A DNA stretch of 64,000 bases from NCBI GenBank assembly GCA_038853715.1, contig JAWCJE010000001.1, positions 1-64,000 on the forward strand, read 5' to 3'. Each line of letters starts with the position of its first letter. The stretch's first letter is position 1. Under the pieces are notes generated by a model that was given only the letters and a program-made list of their open reading frames with translations, was not told the DNA's origin and did no database searches. Both the position numbers and the translations under genes were made by a program. Origin of the DNA: Candidatus Nezhaarchaeales archaeon (GTDB lineage Archaea; Thermoproteota; Methanomethylicia; Nezhaarchaeales; JAWCJE01). Below are positions 34,130 to 42,580 of this stretch, piece by piece.

Positions 34130-35500
34130 TTGAAGGTTGCAAGTAGCATTTTTAGGGCTTACGACGTTAGAGGCGTATACGGCGAGGATTTAACGTTGGA
34201 GGTCGCTGAAGCCATAGGTAAGGGTTTCGCTACCTTCTTAGGCGGGGGAGGTAGGAGGGTGGCTGTAGGAAGGGATGTGAGGCTTAGCGGTGAAGTGCTT
34301 CAGGAGGCTTTAATGGGGGGCTTAACCTCCGCCGGGTGTAACGTACTTGATATAGGCGTAGTCACTAGCCCGGTTCTATATTTTACCGTTATAAACCTAC
34401 GTTTAGACGGCGGCGTTATGGTGACGGCGTCCCATAATCCACCGGAGTGGAACGGGTTTAAACTATGTAGGGAGGGAGCGATTCTATGCGGTGAAGGCAC
34501 AGGTATGGAGGAGGTGCGAAGCATTGTGCTCGAAGGAAGGTTTAAGGAGGGTGTTAAGGGTGTTCTGGAACATTACGGTAACGCGTTAAAGGACTACTTT
34601 AACCACGTTTTAAGGCTCGTTAATATTGAGAAGCCGCTTAAAGTCGCACTGGATCCAGGTAACGGGGCTTCAACGTTAACGGCCCCATACCTCTTTAAGG
34701 AGGCTGGCTGCTCTATCGTAGCTATAAACGCAGAGCCGAACGGTAGGTTTCCGGCTCACCATCCCGAGCCTACCGAGGAAGCGTTACAACAGCTTAAAGA
34801 GGTCGTAGTTAAGGAGGAGGCTGACTTCGGGGTTGGGTATGACGGTGATGGTGATCGCGCCGTCTTCATTGATGAAAGGGGCAATATCCTACCTGGGGAC
34901 GTAACGCTCGTACTATTCGCTAAATACTACCTTGAAAAGCGCGGCGGGGGGAAGGTGGTTTACGACGTTAGTTGTTCAACGGCTGTTGAAGAAGCTATTA
35001 GGGCTAGCGGCGGGGAGCCCATAGTAAGTAGGGTTGGACATGCCTTCATGATGAATAGGGTTCTCTCCGAAAAAGCTGTCTTCGGGGGTGAGAAAAGCAG
35101 CCATTTCTACTTTGCTGAGCTCTACGGTATTGATGACGGCGTATTCGCAAGTTTAAAGCTGGCCGAGATCCTATCCAGGAAGGGCGTAAGGCTATCCGAG
35201 CTAGCGAGCACCGTATCTAGGTACCCTTCAACCTCTAAGAACTACGAGTGCGCCGATAACGTAAAGTTTAAGGTTGTTGAGAGGTTAGCCAGGAAGTACA
35301 TGGAGCTCGGTAAGAAGCTTATAGCCTTGGACGGGGTTAAGGTTTTGGAGCCCGAGGGCTGGTTCCTGGTTAGAGCCTCTAACACGCAGCCCCTCATAAA
35401 GGTAACCGTGGAGTCTAAGAGCGTGGAGAAGCTTAAGGAGTTAAAGGAGAAGGTCGAGAAGGACCTATTAGAGGAAATCAGGCGCGGGGCAACACCATAG
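34130..35500 (+). CDS. phosphomannomutase/phosphoglucomutase family
   Basis: A 456-residue alpha-D-phosphohexomutase with all family loops: active-site Ser101 in TASHNPPEWNGFK, the Mg-binding DGDGDR, the sugar-binding GEKSSHFYF, and the phosphate-binding RASNTQPLIKVT near the end. It interconverts hexose 1- and 6-phosphates (mannose, glucose or glucosamine). The start is TTG after repeated GGTTGAAGG; the family begins at this FRAYDVRG segment. Confidence 0.93.
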   Translation: MKVASSIFRAYDVRGVYGEDLTLEVAEAIGKGFATFLGGGGRRVAVGRDVRLSGEVLQEALMGGLTSAGCNVLDIGVVTSPVLYFTVINLRLDGGVMVTASHNPPEWNGFKLCREGAILCGEGTGMEEVRSIVLEGRFKEGVKGVLEHYGNALKDYFNHVLRLVNIEKPLKVALDPGNGASTLTAPYLFKEAGCSIVAINAEPNGRFPAHHPEPTEEALQQLKEVVVKEEADFGVGYDGDGDRAVFIDERGNILPGDVTLVLFAKYYLEKRGGGKVVYDVSCSTAVEEAIRASGGEPIVSRVGHAFMMNRVLSEKAVFGGEKSSHFYFAELYGIDDGVFASLKLAEILSRKGVRLSELASTVSRYPSTSKNYECADNVKFKVVERLARKYMELGKKLIALDGVKVLEPEGWFLVRASNTQPLIKVTVESKSVEKLKELKEKVEKDLLEEIRRGATP

Positions 35501-35648
35501 CTTCGCCGAAGCGGAAACTACCCACTTTAACCGCTTCTACCTTCGAACCTTTAAGGCGTATTAGCTATGGTGCCCTCGAAGAGCACGGTAAGCCGCTAAG
35601 AGTTTTCCTCGGTTAACTTCTTGCAAAAACTTATTTACTATCCAACTT

Positions 35649-35667
35649 AACTACCGTTTAGGTAGTT
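35649..35667. promoter_or_regulatory. perfect inverted repeat upstream of vapB (probable autoregulation operator)
   Basis: AACTACC-GTTTA-GGTAGTT forms a perfect 7-bp dyad ending three bases before the antitoxin ATG. Ribbon-helix-helix antitoxins typically bind such dyads at their own promoter. An A+T-rich box (CTTATTTACTATCC) lies about 20 bases upstream. Confidence 0.55.
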
Positions 35668-35670
35668 ATA

Positions 35671-35931
35671 ATGAGTAGGTATGTTACGGTCTCCACGAAG
35701 GTAAGGAGGAAGCTCAAGGAGGAGGCCGAAAAGCTCGGTATAAAGATTTCTGAGCTTCTTAGAAGGGCTCTTGAAGAAGAGGTTAGAAAGGAGAAGCTTA
35801 AGAGGTTAGAGGAGGAGCTGGATAGCATTAGGAGCGCGCTCGATAGGATCAATATGGATAGAATCGTAAGGGGCATTAGAGAGGATAGGGAAAATAGATT
35901 AACGGTTTACTCTTCGACTCCTCCTCATTAA
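35671..35931 (+). CDS. vapB: VapB-type antitoxin (ribbon-helix-helix)
   Basis: An 86-residue protein with an N-terminal MetJ/CopG-like ribbon-helix-helix (RYVTVSTKVRRKLKEEAEKL), a charged helix rich in Lys/Glu, and a C-terminal tail likely to neutralise the toxin. It starts three bases after a perfect dyad and overlaps the toxin gene, the usual antitoxin-first order. The last residues (YSSTPPH) read through bases that in another frame encode the toxin's N-terminus. Confidence 0.8.
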   Translation: MSRYVTVSTKVRRKLKEEAEKLGIKISELLRRALEEEVRKEKLKRLEEELDSIRSALDRINMDRIVRGIREDRENRLTVYSSTPPH

Positions 35932-36134
35932 TGTACTCGTTAAAACTGGGAAAGCTGGGATTGCTTTACGGAAACTACGTTCAGCCATTAACGATTTACG
36001 AGGTGTTAAACGCGATATGGAAGGAAAGCTACCTGGCTAAAACAGTAACTATGGAGGAGGCAAGGAAGCTCGTAAGGATATTCAAGAAAGCTAGTAGTAT
36101 CGTAAAGGTTACAAGCTTGAAAGAGTTAATCTAA
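35898..36134 (+). pseudogene. vapC: VapC-like PIN toxin, truncated
   Basis: The frame contains the PIN opening LLFDSSSLMYSLK with the first catalytic Asp (codon 35916-35918), then YVQPLTIYEVLNAIWKESYL, and stops at 36132. A canonical start is missing: the frame begins after a TAG and the first ATG, at 35931, lies beyond the catalytic Asp. The 3' half, with the remaining acidic residues (family about 130 residues), is also absent. The toxin is therefore probably dead, unless an ATT at 35898 is used. Confidence 0.65.
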
Positions 36135-36205
36135 AACCTGACGCTCAAAACCCTTAAACCACGCTACGCATAAAGCCAGATAAAAAGGTGGGACCTCATA
36201 ACCCT

Positions 36206-36349
36206 TCAGGAGTGGATCATTCGTCCTTCCCCCTCTAATGAATTATTCTTCTCAACTTCTCCAGGAAGCCCTTCGTCCTTTACCGAAAGCTCGATCTTCC
36301 TCGGCAGCATCCAGTCCTCGTAGAAGTTTTGGTAAAGGGCGTTATGTTG
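36206..36349 (-). pseudogene. gene fragment of unknown family
   Basis: In the gap 36135-36631 about 47 minus-strand codons are open (NALYQNFYEDWMLPRKIEL, then a polar tail) between two stops, with no start codon at the beginning. The composition is protein-like. I do not recognise it. The remainder of the gap, up to the end of nadE, holds nothing evident. Confidence 0.3.
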
Positions 36350-36631
36350 TTAAGGCTAGGTGAGCGGTTAGGGTTTACGCGCTACGAAAGGCCTCAGGGC
36401 CTTTAAGGTATGGAGGGGTAGTAAGCGAGTTAAGGCTCTGAGTTAAACACGCCGCGGTCATATTACCGCTGCTAACCACCCCTCAAGTACTAAACGTCGA
36501 GAAAACGTAGCATAGCTCCAGCCCGGTGAAGCTTGGGAGGGACGCGTGTTGGCGTTATTAACTTCAACGCGAATACGAAGCCCGCATCTTCAAACCACTT
36601 AAAGAGGTGAATGGGGGGCCGTTTAAGTATG

Positions 36632-37447
36632 CTATAGCTCCGCCATGGGTGGTAGGCTCCTCTTATGAGCGGATCGCTCAACCATTAGCTTAACCCTCTC
36701 AACAACCTCCAACGGCACGTTTAACTCCTTGGCTACATCCTCGCTACTCATCCCAAGCTCGTAGGAGGCGTAAAGCACAGGGTCTATTACCTCGTAGCTT
36801 AAGCCAAGCTCCTGCTCAGCTGTTTGACCCCTCCATAGCCTAGGGCTACTTGGCTTAGCCACTATGTGCTTCGGTACGCCTAGGAAGCGGGCTAACTCCT
36901 TAACCTGCGTCTTATACAGGTTGCCCATTGGGAGTAGGTCGGCGGCGCCGTCGCCGTACTTGGTGAAGTAGCCTATCATGACCTCGCTCTTATCGCTAGT
37001 TCCAGCTACGAGCCTATTCAAAGCGTTAGCCGCGTAGTAGAGCAGGATCATCCTGATCCTAGCCCTAATGTTGCCGGCCGACCTATATTCCTCGGGCTTG
37101 TAGAGCTGGTCGAGGGCCTCGGTTAAAGCATCAAAAGCCTTGGTTATCGGGATTAGGTGGTACTCCACGCCTAACGTGTTGGCTACTAGCTTAGCGTCCT
37201 CCACGTCCTCCTTAGGGGTTACGTTTTCATCGGGCATTATCAAGCATAGCACGCGGCTAGGCCCGAGGGCGCGAACGCAGAGGTAAGCCGTTGTCGACGA
37301 GTCCAAGCCCCCGCTTAAGCCTATAACTACGCCGTTAGTCCCTGCCTCCTCAACCCTTCGCCTAATGAAGCCGCTTACCCTATCGGCAACGAGGGGTAGG
37401 TTTAGCTTAGGCGGCCACGTCAACCGGGGCAACCCCGCTACGCCCAT
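36632..37447 (-). CDS. nadE: NAD+ synthetase (ammonia-dependent)
   Basis: A 271-residue enzyme with the N-type PP-loop SGGLDS (residues 45-50), GTSDKSEVMIGYFTKYGD (ammonia/NaAD site) and DLLPMGNLYKTQVKELA. It makes NAD from deamido-NAD, ATP and ammonia; no glutaminase domain is present. It diverges from the acyl-CoA dehydrogenase gene. The first bases of this gene are repeated in degraded form about 2.9 kb away at 40285. Confidence 0.95.
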   Translation of the reverse strand: MGVAGLPRLTWPPKLNLPLVADRVSGFIRRRVEEAGTNGVVIGLSGGLDSSTTAYLCVRALGPSRVLCLIMPDENVTPKEDVEDAKLVANTLGVEYHLIPITKAFDALTEALDQLYKPEEYRSAGNIRARIRMILLYYAANALNRLVAGTSDKSEVMIGYFTKYGDGAADLLPMGNLYKTQVKELARFLGVPKHIVAKPSSPRLWRGQTAEQELGLSYEVIDPVLYASYELGMSSEDVAKELNVPLEVVERVKLMVERSAHKRSLPPMAEL

Positions 37448-37517
37448 GGGAGAAAAACCCCTCTTAAAGTGGTTTTACGCCTTTAAGGCTTAGCTCAACA
37501 AATGCTTTAAGGACTAG

Positions 37518-37528
37518 GGTTATATAGG
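37518..37528 (+). promoter_or_regulatory. TATA box of the acyl-CoA dehydrogenase gene
   Basis: GGTTATATAGG ends 31 bases before the ATG at 37560. The same box and about 45 following bases recur before the deleted copy at 40389-40429 with few changes, so both copies kept a promoter. Confidence 0.55.
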
Positions 37529-37559
37529 CGTTTAAACCGCGTAAACACCGTGGTCTACT

Positions 37560-38837
37560 ATGTCCCTTATGCTTAGCCCTGAAATGAAGTACGTAAGGGC
37601 AATGGCTACTGAGGAGGACTTAAGGATAGTGAAGGCCGTGCGCGAGTACGTTGAAAGGGAGGTAATGCCGCGCCGTATAGATCTCGATGGAGGATGGCAT
37701 CGCGATGAAAAGCTTGCGCGCAAAACCTTTGAGAAGCTCCATAAGGGGCTGGTTGATCTCGGTGTTCAAAGGGCCTTCTTCCCGAAGGAGGTCGGTGGTT
37801 TAGGTATTAGGTCGACGGTCACGATGTGCATGGTTTGGGAGGAGCTAGCCCGCGGCGATATAGGGTTAGCTGCGCACCTCTCCATACTCCGATGGGTTAT
37901 GGCGCCGGCTTTCATAGCCCGAAGGAAGGATCTAATTGAGAGGTTTGCAGCTAAAATATGTGACGATAAGCCCCATACGGCCTGCATGGCTATTACCGAG
38001 CCCGCTGGAGGAACCAATATTGAGGATCCAACGCAGCACGGGCGGACAATAGCTACGAGGGCTAGGCTTGAAGGAGACGAATGGGTAATAAACGGGCATA
38101 AAATATGGCCTAGTGGAGCTGGGGTAGCCGACGTAGTTTACTGTACGGTTTGTACGACTGATCCAGCTAAGGGGGATGAAGGAATAGCCTTAATATACGT
38201 ACCCCCGGATACACCCGGTTTATCCTTCGGTAAGCCGATAGAGAAAATGGGGTTATGCTGGACTGATATTAACGCTGAGATCTTCTACGAGGACGTACGC
38301 GTACCTAAGGAGTTTAGAGTGGCGGGCCCGGGTGAGGACGCTAAGATCCTACACGACATAATAGCCGGGGGTAGGTTGGGGACGGCGGCTATGGCTGTAG
38401 GCGCTGCTCAAGCAGCCTTCGAAATAGCCTTAAGCTTTACTAAGGATAGGGAGATAGCTGGTAAACCGGTTAGGGAGCGTTCACTTCACGCCTCCATACT
38501 GGCGGATATGGCTATCGCTATTGAAACCGCTAGGGCCTACTATATGCAGGTAGCTTGGATGGTGGATCATCCACAGCTTTATGGAAGGCCTGGATCGTTC
38601 GCCATGCTAGCTAAGTGTTCGGCGGCTAAAGCGTACGCGTGTGATGTGGCGGTGATGGTTACGAATAAGGCCATGGAGCTAATGGGATCCTACGGATACG
38701 CTGAAGCCTACCACGTTGAAAAGTACTTAAGGGATTGTAAAATCCTTCAGCTATGGCTTGGAGGCCCGCAACGCGCACGTTTAGATACGGCGCTCGGCTA
38801 TTACCCCTTCGAGTGGTCATCGGGCCGCGGGAAGTGA
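37560..38837 (+). CDS. acyl-CoA dehydrogenase-family protein (divergent)
   Basis: A 425-residue protein with the three acyl-CoA dehydrogenase domains: helical N-terminus, MAITEPAGGTNIEDP in the beta domain, and the C-terminal helices to KYLRDCKILQLWLGG. The place where the family usually has YEGTSEI with the catalytic Glu reads LQLWLGGPQRARLD, so the base may be elsewhere, as in isovaleryl- or glutaryl-type enzymes, or missing. It begins with ATG behind a TATA box. An in-frame-deleted duplicate lies at 40430-40642. The link to the aldehyde oxidoreductase downstream of that copy suggests they work together (inference). Confidence 0.88.
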   Translation: MSLMLSPEMKYVRAMATEEDLRIVKAVREYVEREVMPRRIDLDGGWHRDEKLARKTFEKLHKGLVDLGVQRAFFPKEVGGLGIRSTVTMCMVWEELARGDIGLAAHLSILRWVMAPAFIARRKDLIERFAAKICDDKPHTACMAITEPAGGTNIEDPTQHGRTIATRARLEGDEWVINGHKIWPSGAGVADVVYCTVCTTDPAKGDEGIALIYVPPDTPGLSFGKPIEKMGLCWTDINAEIFYEDVRVPKEFRVAGPGEDAKILHDIIAGGRLGTAAMAVGAAQAAFEIALSFTKDREIAGKPVRERSLHASILADMAIAIETARAYYMQVAWMVDHPQLYGRPGSFAMLAKCSAAKAYACDVAVMVTNKAMELMGSYGYAEAYHVEKYLRDCKILQLWLGGPQRARLDTALGYYPFEWSSGRGK

Positions 38838-38841
38838 AAGC

Positions 38842-38937
38842 ATGTTCGAATACGTTGGAAGGATCCTCTTCGTAAACCTATCGAAAGATAAGGTTCGGTG
38901 GAAGGCATTTAAGCTTGGAACGCTTAAACTACTCTGA
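38842..38937 (+). pseudogene. truncated 5' end of an aldehyde ferredoxin oxidoreductase gene
   Basis: Four bases after the acyl-CoA dehydrogenase stop, MFEYVGRILFVNLSKDKVRW matches the first codons of the intact oxidoreductase at 40649 (MFGYAGWILFVDLSEGRVQ). Similarity is lost after about 22 codons and a stop follows. It is the remainder of the duplicate downstream gene. Confidence 0.75.
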
Positions 38938-38944
38938 AAGAAAA

Positions 38945-39208
38945 ATGTCGAAGAGTCCGGACGTGTTAACCCCCAAGCTGATTGAGCTCTTGGAAAAAGA
39001 CCCTGGACAAACAGTCAAGCAGCTCGCAGAACAATTAAGCGTTAATAGAACCTTCCTCGCTGGCTATTTAAAAGCATTGGAGAGTCAAGGTTACGTCAGG
39101 TCAAAGAAGATCGGACCTGCCAAAGTTTACTTTAAGGGACATGGAAAGAGTGATAAAAATGAAAAGTATGGATTTTTCCCCACTCTCAATGTATTTCGCC
39201 TCCCTTAA
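38945..39208 (+). CDS. winged helix-turn-helix protein
   Basis: An 87-residue protein whose residues 1-60 form a MarR/ArsR-like winged helix (LLEKDPGQTVKQLAEQLSVN, then YLKALESQGYVRSKKIGPAK). The tail is short and may be frameshifted: another frame from 39159 continues open for 44 codons. The frame extends upstream to a TTG at 38915, but the ATG at 38945 fits the domain. The stretch 38940-39420 is richer in A+T than its surroundings and splits the duplicated block, so it may be an insertion from elsewhere. Target unknown. Confidence 0.65.
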   Translation: MSKSPDVLTPKLIELLEKDPGQTVKQLAEQLSVNRTFLAGYLKALESQGYVRSKKIGPAKVYFKGHGKSDKNEKYGFFPTLNVFRLP

Positions 39209-39419
39209 ATGGGATGCAGAATTTGTAAACCATAATAGTAGCAGTTCAGTAGATATCAGAAAAGTTGGGATTGATAAATCCGATGGAATATGAGGAAAGG
39301 CAACACTTAGAACAACAATTGAAGAAGATCGGATTTAAAAGATTCCTAAATATGCCTTCTTTAAGGATGTCTACATGGCTTACCTCTACCACTGTCAATT
39401 AGAGTTCATGAATGGCTTT

Positions 39420-39647
39420 TTACATTATCTCCAACAGCTTGAAAATATACTCGCCTAAGAGGGCGAAGAAGACTAGGATCCCGTCCGCCGTTAAAGCTGA
39501 AGCCTTGGCTATTGACCTACGCCCACTAACCCCCTTCCTTTCGGTTAAAGCGTAAAATATGGGGACGTTACCGAGGGGGTCGAAGATAACGAACAGCATA
39601 AAGAACGAGTGAAGAAAGCTGAGAACCAAGTCAGCATGCCGCTTCAC
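39420..39647 (-). pseudogene. truncated duplicate of the MarC-family gene
   Basis: The minus strand encodes FLHSFFMLFVIFDPLGNVPI and continues for about 67 residues nearly identical to the start of the intact MarC protein at 28079-28669, then stops at FKLLEIM. The upstream flank is similar too, so about 230 bases were copied. Two thirds of the protein is missing. Confidence 0.85.
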
Positions 39648-39720
39648 TTAGCCCCCTAAGAGTTAAGCAGGTCTTCAAGTGAAGGGTGGTTGAGCCCCGC
39701 GACGTTTGAGAGGCGTTTAA

Positions 39721-40152
39721 TCACCAATACTGCGGTGGGTAAGAACTTCTGATCTTTCTATTTGGATCTGCTTTTAACGCGAATAAACCCTCACTTACGT
39801 CCTCGAGTATTATCCCGAGCTTTCCAGCGAGTTTATCGCTTATCAGCACCTCCTCCTCTATCTCCGATATCACCACGTCCGCTACGCACTTAGGCTTAAC
39901 ATCCTCTTCCGCTACGGAGACCTCTACGAGACCCGGTATTAAGTAGTTCTTCACAGCTCCTCCCGCCGTCCCGTAGGTTACTATCCTCGCTTTAGGCAAC
40001 ATGTCCGGCCATATTTTAAGCCCCTCGGCAAGTCTACGGGGTATTAAGAGTTGAGGGGTCGTAGTCTCAAATCCGGAGTTAACTAAAGCTACCGTTTCAC
40101 GGTACTCCTCCGAGCCCTTAACGACTATCGCCAGCTTTACCCTTACCGCCAT
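39721..40152 (-). CDS. archaeal conserved protein, retropepsin-like (Asp replaced by Asn)
   Basis: A 143-residue soluble protein with the outline of a clan AA aspartyl-protease half: ETVALVNSGFETTTPQLLIP, TYGTAGGAV and VADVVISEIEEEVLISDKLAG. The catalytic D(T/S)G is NSG here, so proteolysis is unlikely; related crenarchaeal proteins also seem to carry Asn. The function is unknown. It lies in the rearranged 39-40.3 kb segment but appears intact. Confidence 0.6.
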   Translation of the reverse strand: MAVRVKLAIVVKGSEEYRETVALVNSGFETTTPQLLIPRRLAEGLKIWPDMLPKARIVTYGTAGGAVKNYLIPGLVEVSVAEEDVKPKCVADVVISEIEEEVLISDKLAGKLGIILEDVSEGLFALKADPNRKIRSSYPPQYW

Positions 40153-40284
40153 ACTTCCTTCTCACACCTTCCTCGTAAATATGGCCTATTCTAGGCTTTC
40201 GCTTTAACTCGTAAATATGGCCTATCCTTTGAAGCATGCCCCCTCAAACGAATTAGCGTAAGGAAGCTTAAAAACCTGACATTA

Positions 40285-40429
40285 CATCAACCCGGGCGAC
40301 CCCTACTCGGCTATGCCTATGGGAGAAGCCCCTTCCTAAATGGGTTTTACGCTTTTAAGACCTAGCTTAGTAGCTCGTTAATCCCTAGGGTTATATAGGT
40401 GTTTAAGCGCGTAAACACCGTGGTCTGCC
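40285..40429 (+). repeat. second copy of the nadE/acyl-CoA dehydrogenase intergenic region
   Basis: About 145 bases are clearly similar to 37418-37559, including the first codons of nadE (reverse strand), the GGGAGAA-CCCCT stretch, the TATA box and GTAAACACCGTGGTCT just before the start codon. This marks the left edge of the duplicated block. Confidence 0.75.
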
Positions 40430-40642
40430 GTGTCTCTCATGCTTAGCCCCGAGGTGAAGTACGTAAGAGCTGTAGCTAGCGAGGAGGGCTTGAGGATAGT
40501 GAAGGCCGTGCGCGAGTACGTTGAGAAGTACTTAAGGGGCTGCGAGATACTTCAGCTATGGCTTGGGGGACCGCAGCGCGCACGCTTGGACACGGCGCTC
40601 GGCTACTACCCCTTCAAGTGGTCGTCTGGCCACGTGAGGTGA
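40430..40642 (+). pseudogene. acyl-CoA dehydrogenase copy with a 355-codon in-frame deletion
   Basis: The 70-codon frame joins the first 32 residues of the dehydrogenase at 37560 (MSLMLSPEVKYVRA...) to its last 38 (EKYLRGCEILQLWLGG...). In the full gene the 9-base word ACGTTGAAA occurs at both breakpoints (37648-37656 and 38713-38721), 1065 bases apart, so recombination between short repeats explains the loss. The frame and promoter are intact, so a peptide may still be made, but it has no enzyme core. The start is probably GTG at 40430. Confidence 0.8.
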
Positions 40643-40648
40643 AAGCCG

Positions 40649-42580
40649 TTGTTCGGGTACGCTGGATGGATCCTGTTCGTGGACTTATCGGAGGGTAGGG
40701 TTCAACGGAGGGCTTTAAGCGAGGATGCGGCTAAGGGCTTCATCGGAGGGCTGGGCGTCAACGTTAAGCTCGCCTACGACCTGATTAAGCCCGGTACCCA
40801 TCCCCTCGAGCCCGATAACCCCATAATTATGGGCGCCGGCCCCTTAATAGCTACCCCGGCGATAGGGGCCGTTAAGGTGGCCGCTACAACGAAGCTCCCG
40901 GCCACGGGCACCGTGGCCACCGGCACGGCTGGAGGGTACTTCGGCTATGCGCTTAAACGCGCTGGCTACGACCACCTGGTGGTAACCGGTCGAGCCGAGA
41001 ATCCAACGTACTTGGAGGTTGTGGATGGAGAGGCCGACCTTAAGGACGCCCGCCACCTAATCGGGCTTGACGCCTACCAAACCGTTAACGCCTTAAAGGG
41101 GAAGCGAGAAGCTGGAGGAAGCGTAAGGAGCGTAGTATCGATCGGTAAGGCGGGGGAGCGCCTTTTAAGCTGGTCCATATGCCTCGTGGACAACGTCTCC
41201 CACCTCGGCAGAGGCGGGATGGGGGCCGTTATGGGGTCGAAGAACCTTAAAGCCGTAGTCGTTCAGGGGAGCGGCAGCATACCTCTAGCCCACCCGGATA
41301 GGGTGGAAAGCTTAACGAAGGAGTTAGCGGCAAGGGCTAGGGCGAAGCTCGGCTTCATTAGGAACTTAACCCGCTTCGGGGTTTGGATCGGCCTCGAGAA
41401 CTGGGCTAAGGCGGGTATGGTAACCCGTAGGAACTTTAGGGAAGCGCGCTCCGAGGAGGAGGTTGAAAAGCTCTGTAGCCGCGAGGAGTTCTTAAAGCTT
41501 AAGGTTAAGTCCGTAGGCTGCCCCAAGTGCCCGGGCCCCTGTAAGGGGTTGTTTAAGGTTAACGGCGGCGAAGTAGCCCTACCGGAGCCCTTAAACGTGG
41601 CAATATGCTTCACGGCTAGGCTTAATGACTGCCCCCTTAAGGAAGGCGTAAAACTCCTCTACGAGGCCACTAGGCACGGTATAGACTGCCTTAACCTCGC
41701 CGGGCTCCTCGACTTCCTCGCTGAATTAAGCGAGAAGGGGCTGGTGGAAGAGGCGAAGCTAGGCTTTAAGCCCGAGCTCACGGTTAAAGCGGTGCTCGAG
41801 CTCGTGAACCTACTAATCGAGCGCAGGGGTATTGGAAGGGCTGCTGCTGAAGGGTGGACGGCCATACTTAAGGAGGTGGGCGTTGAAGCCGGGAGGTACG
41901 CCGTAGAGTTCAAGGGTTTATCGCCAATCTTTGAGGCAAGGGCTAACTTTGGCGCCGAGTCCTTCGGGCACCTGGTTAACCCTAGGGGCCATGAAGGGCC
42001 CGTTCAGCTAACGGTAATCCCCGGGAGGAGCGCGGACGAGCTGCGCAGGTACCTAGCTAGGGTAGGGTGCTCAAGGGAGGAGGTTGAAGGTGTTTTCGCG
42101 GGTGGAAGGTTTAACGTAGCCCTATACACGAAGCACGTGGAGGATTGGAAATACCTTTTGGACTGCTTAGGGCTATGTAGGAGGGAGAGCATCGTAGTAT
42201 TTTACGATGCTGAAACCTGCGCTAAACTATATTCAGCCGTTACGGGGTTTGAAGCCGATGTCCGCCGCTTGAAAAATTCCGCTGAAAGGGTTTGGCTACT
42301 GGAGCGGTTAATTAATGTTCGTGAAGGATTTACGCGAAGCAATGATAAGGCCCCTAAAAGGTGGTTTGAACCCTTAACGTTTAACGGGTTAAAGCTAGGG
42401 CTATCCGATTACTTTAAAACCGTACAGGTTTCGAGGAGCGATATTGAAAAGCTTCTAAGCGATTACTACGCTGCGCGAGGATGCGACATTGAAACTGGCG
42501 TACCGCTTAAAGAAAGCCTATTAAAGTTAGGTTTAAACGTTGAGCTTAACGTTCCAACCTATATTTCTAGTGGAGTTTAG
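40649..42580 (+). CDS. aldehyde ferredoxin oxidoreductase family (tungsten) protein
   Basis: A 643-residue AOR-family enzyme. The N-terminal tungstopterin-binding domain has PLIATPAIGAVK, ATGTAGGYFGYALKRAG and RGGMGAVMGSKNLKAV. The [4Fe-4S] ligands are C291-x2-C294-x3-C298 with a distal Cys in DCLGLC near 513-517. AOR enzymes oxidise aldehydes to acids with ferredoxin, or work in aromatic acyl-CoA reduction. The start is TTG, 6 bases after the deleted dehydrogenase copy. A truncated copy of its 5' end lies at 38842. The substrate is unknown. Confidence 0.9.
   Translation: MFGYAGWILFVDLSEGRVQRRALSEDAAKGFIGGLGVNVKLAYDLIKPGTHPLEPDNPIIMGAGPLIATPAIGAVKVAATTKLPATGTVATGTAGGYFGYALKRAGYDHLVVTGRAENPTYLEVVDGEADLKDARHLIGLDAYQTVNALKGKREAGGSVRSVVSIGKAGERLLSWSICLVDNVSHLGRGGMGAVMGSKNLKAVVVQGSGSIPLAHPDRVESLTKELAARARAKLGFIRNLTRFGVWIGLENWAKAGMVTRRNFREARSEEEVEKLCSREEFLKLKVKSVGCPKCPGPCKGLFKVNGGEVALPEPLNVAICFTARLNDCPLKEGVKLLYEATRHGIDCLNLAGLLDFLAELSEKGLVEEAKLGFKPELTVKAVLELVNLLIERRGIGRAAAEGWTAILKEVGVEAGRYAVEFKGLSPIFEARANFGAESFGHLVNPRGHEGPVQLTVIPGRSADELRRYLARVGCSREEVEGVFAGGRFNVALYTKHVEDWKYLLDCLGLCRRESIVVFYDAETCAKLYSAVTGFEADVRRLKNSAERVWLLERLINVREGFTRSNDKAPKRWFEPLTFNGLKLGLSDYFKTVQVSRSDIEKLLSDYYAARGCDIETGVPLKESLLKLGLNVELNVPTYISSGV

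Noticed and set aside
39721-40152. Active aspartyl protease
   Set aside because: The catalytic Asp position is Asn (NSG), so only a retropepsin-like fold is proposed.
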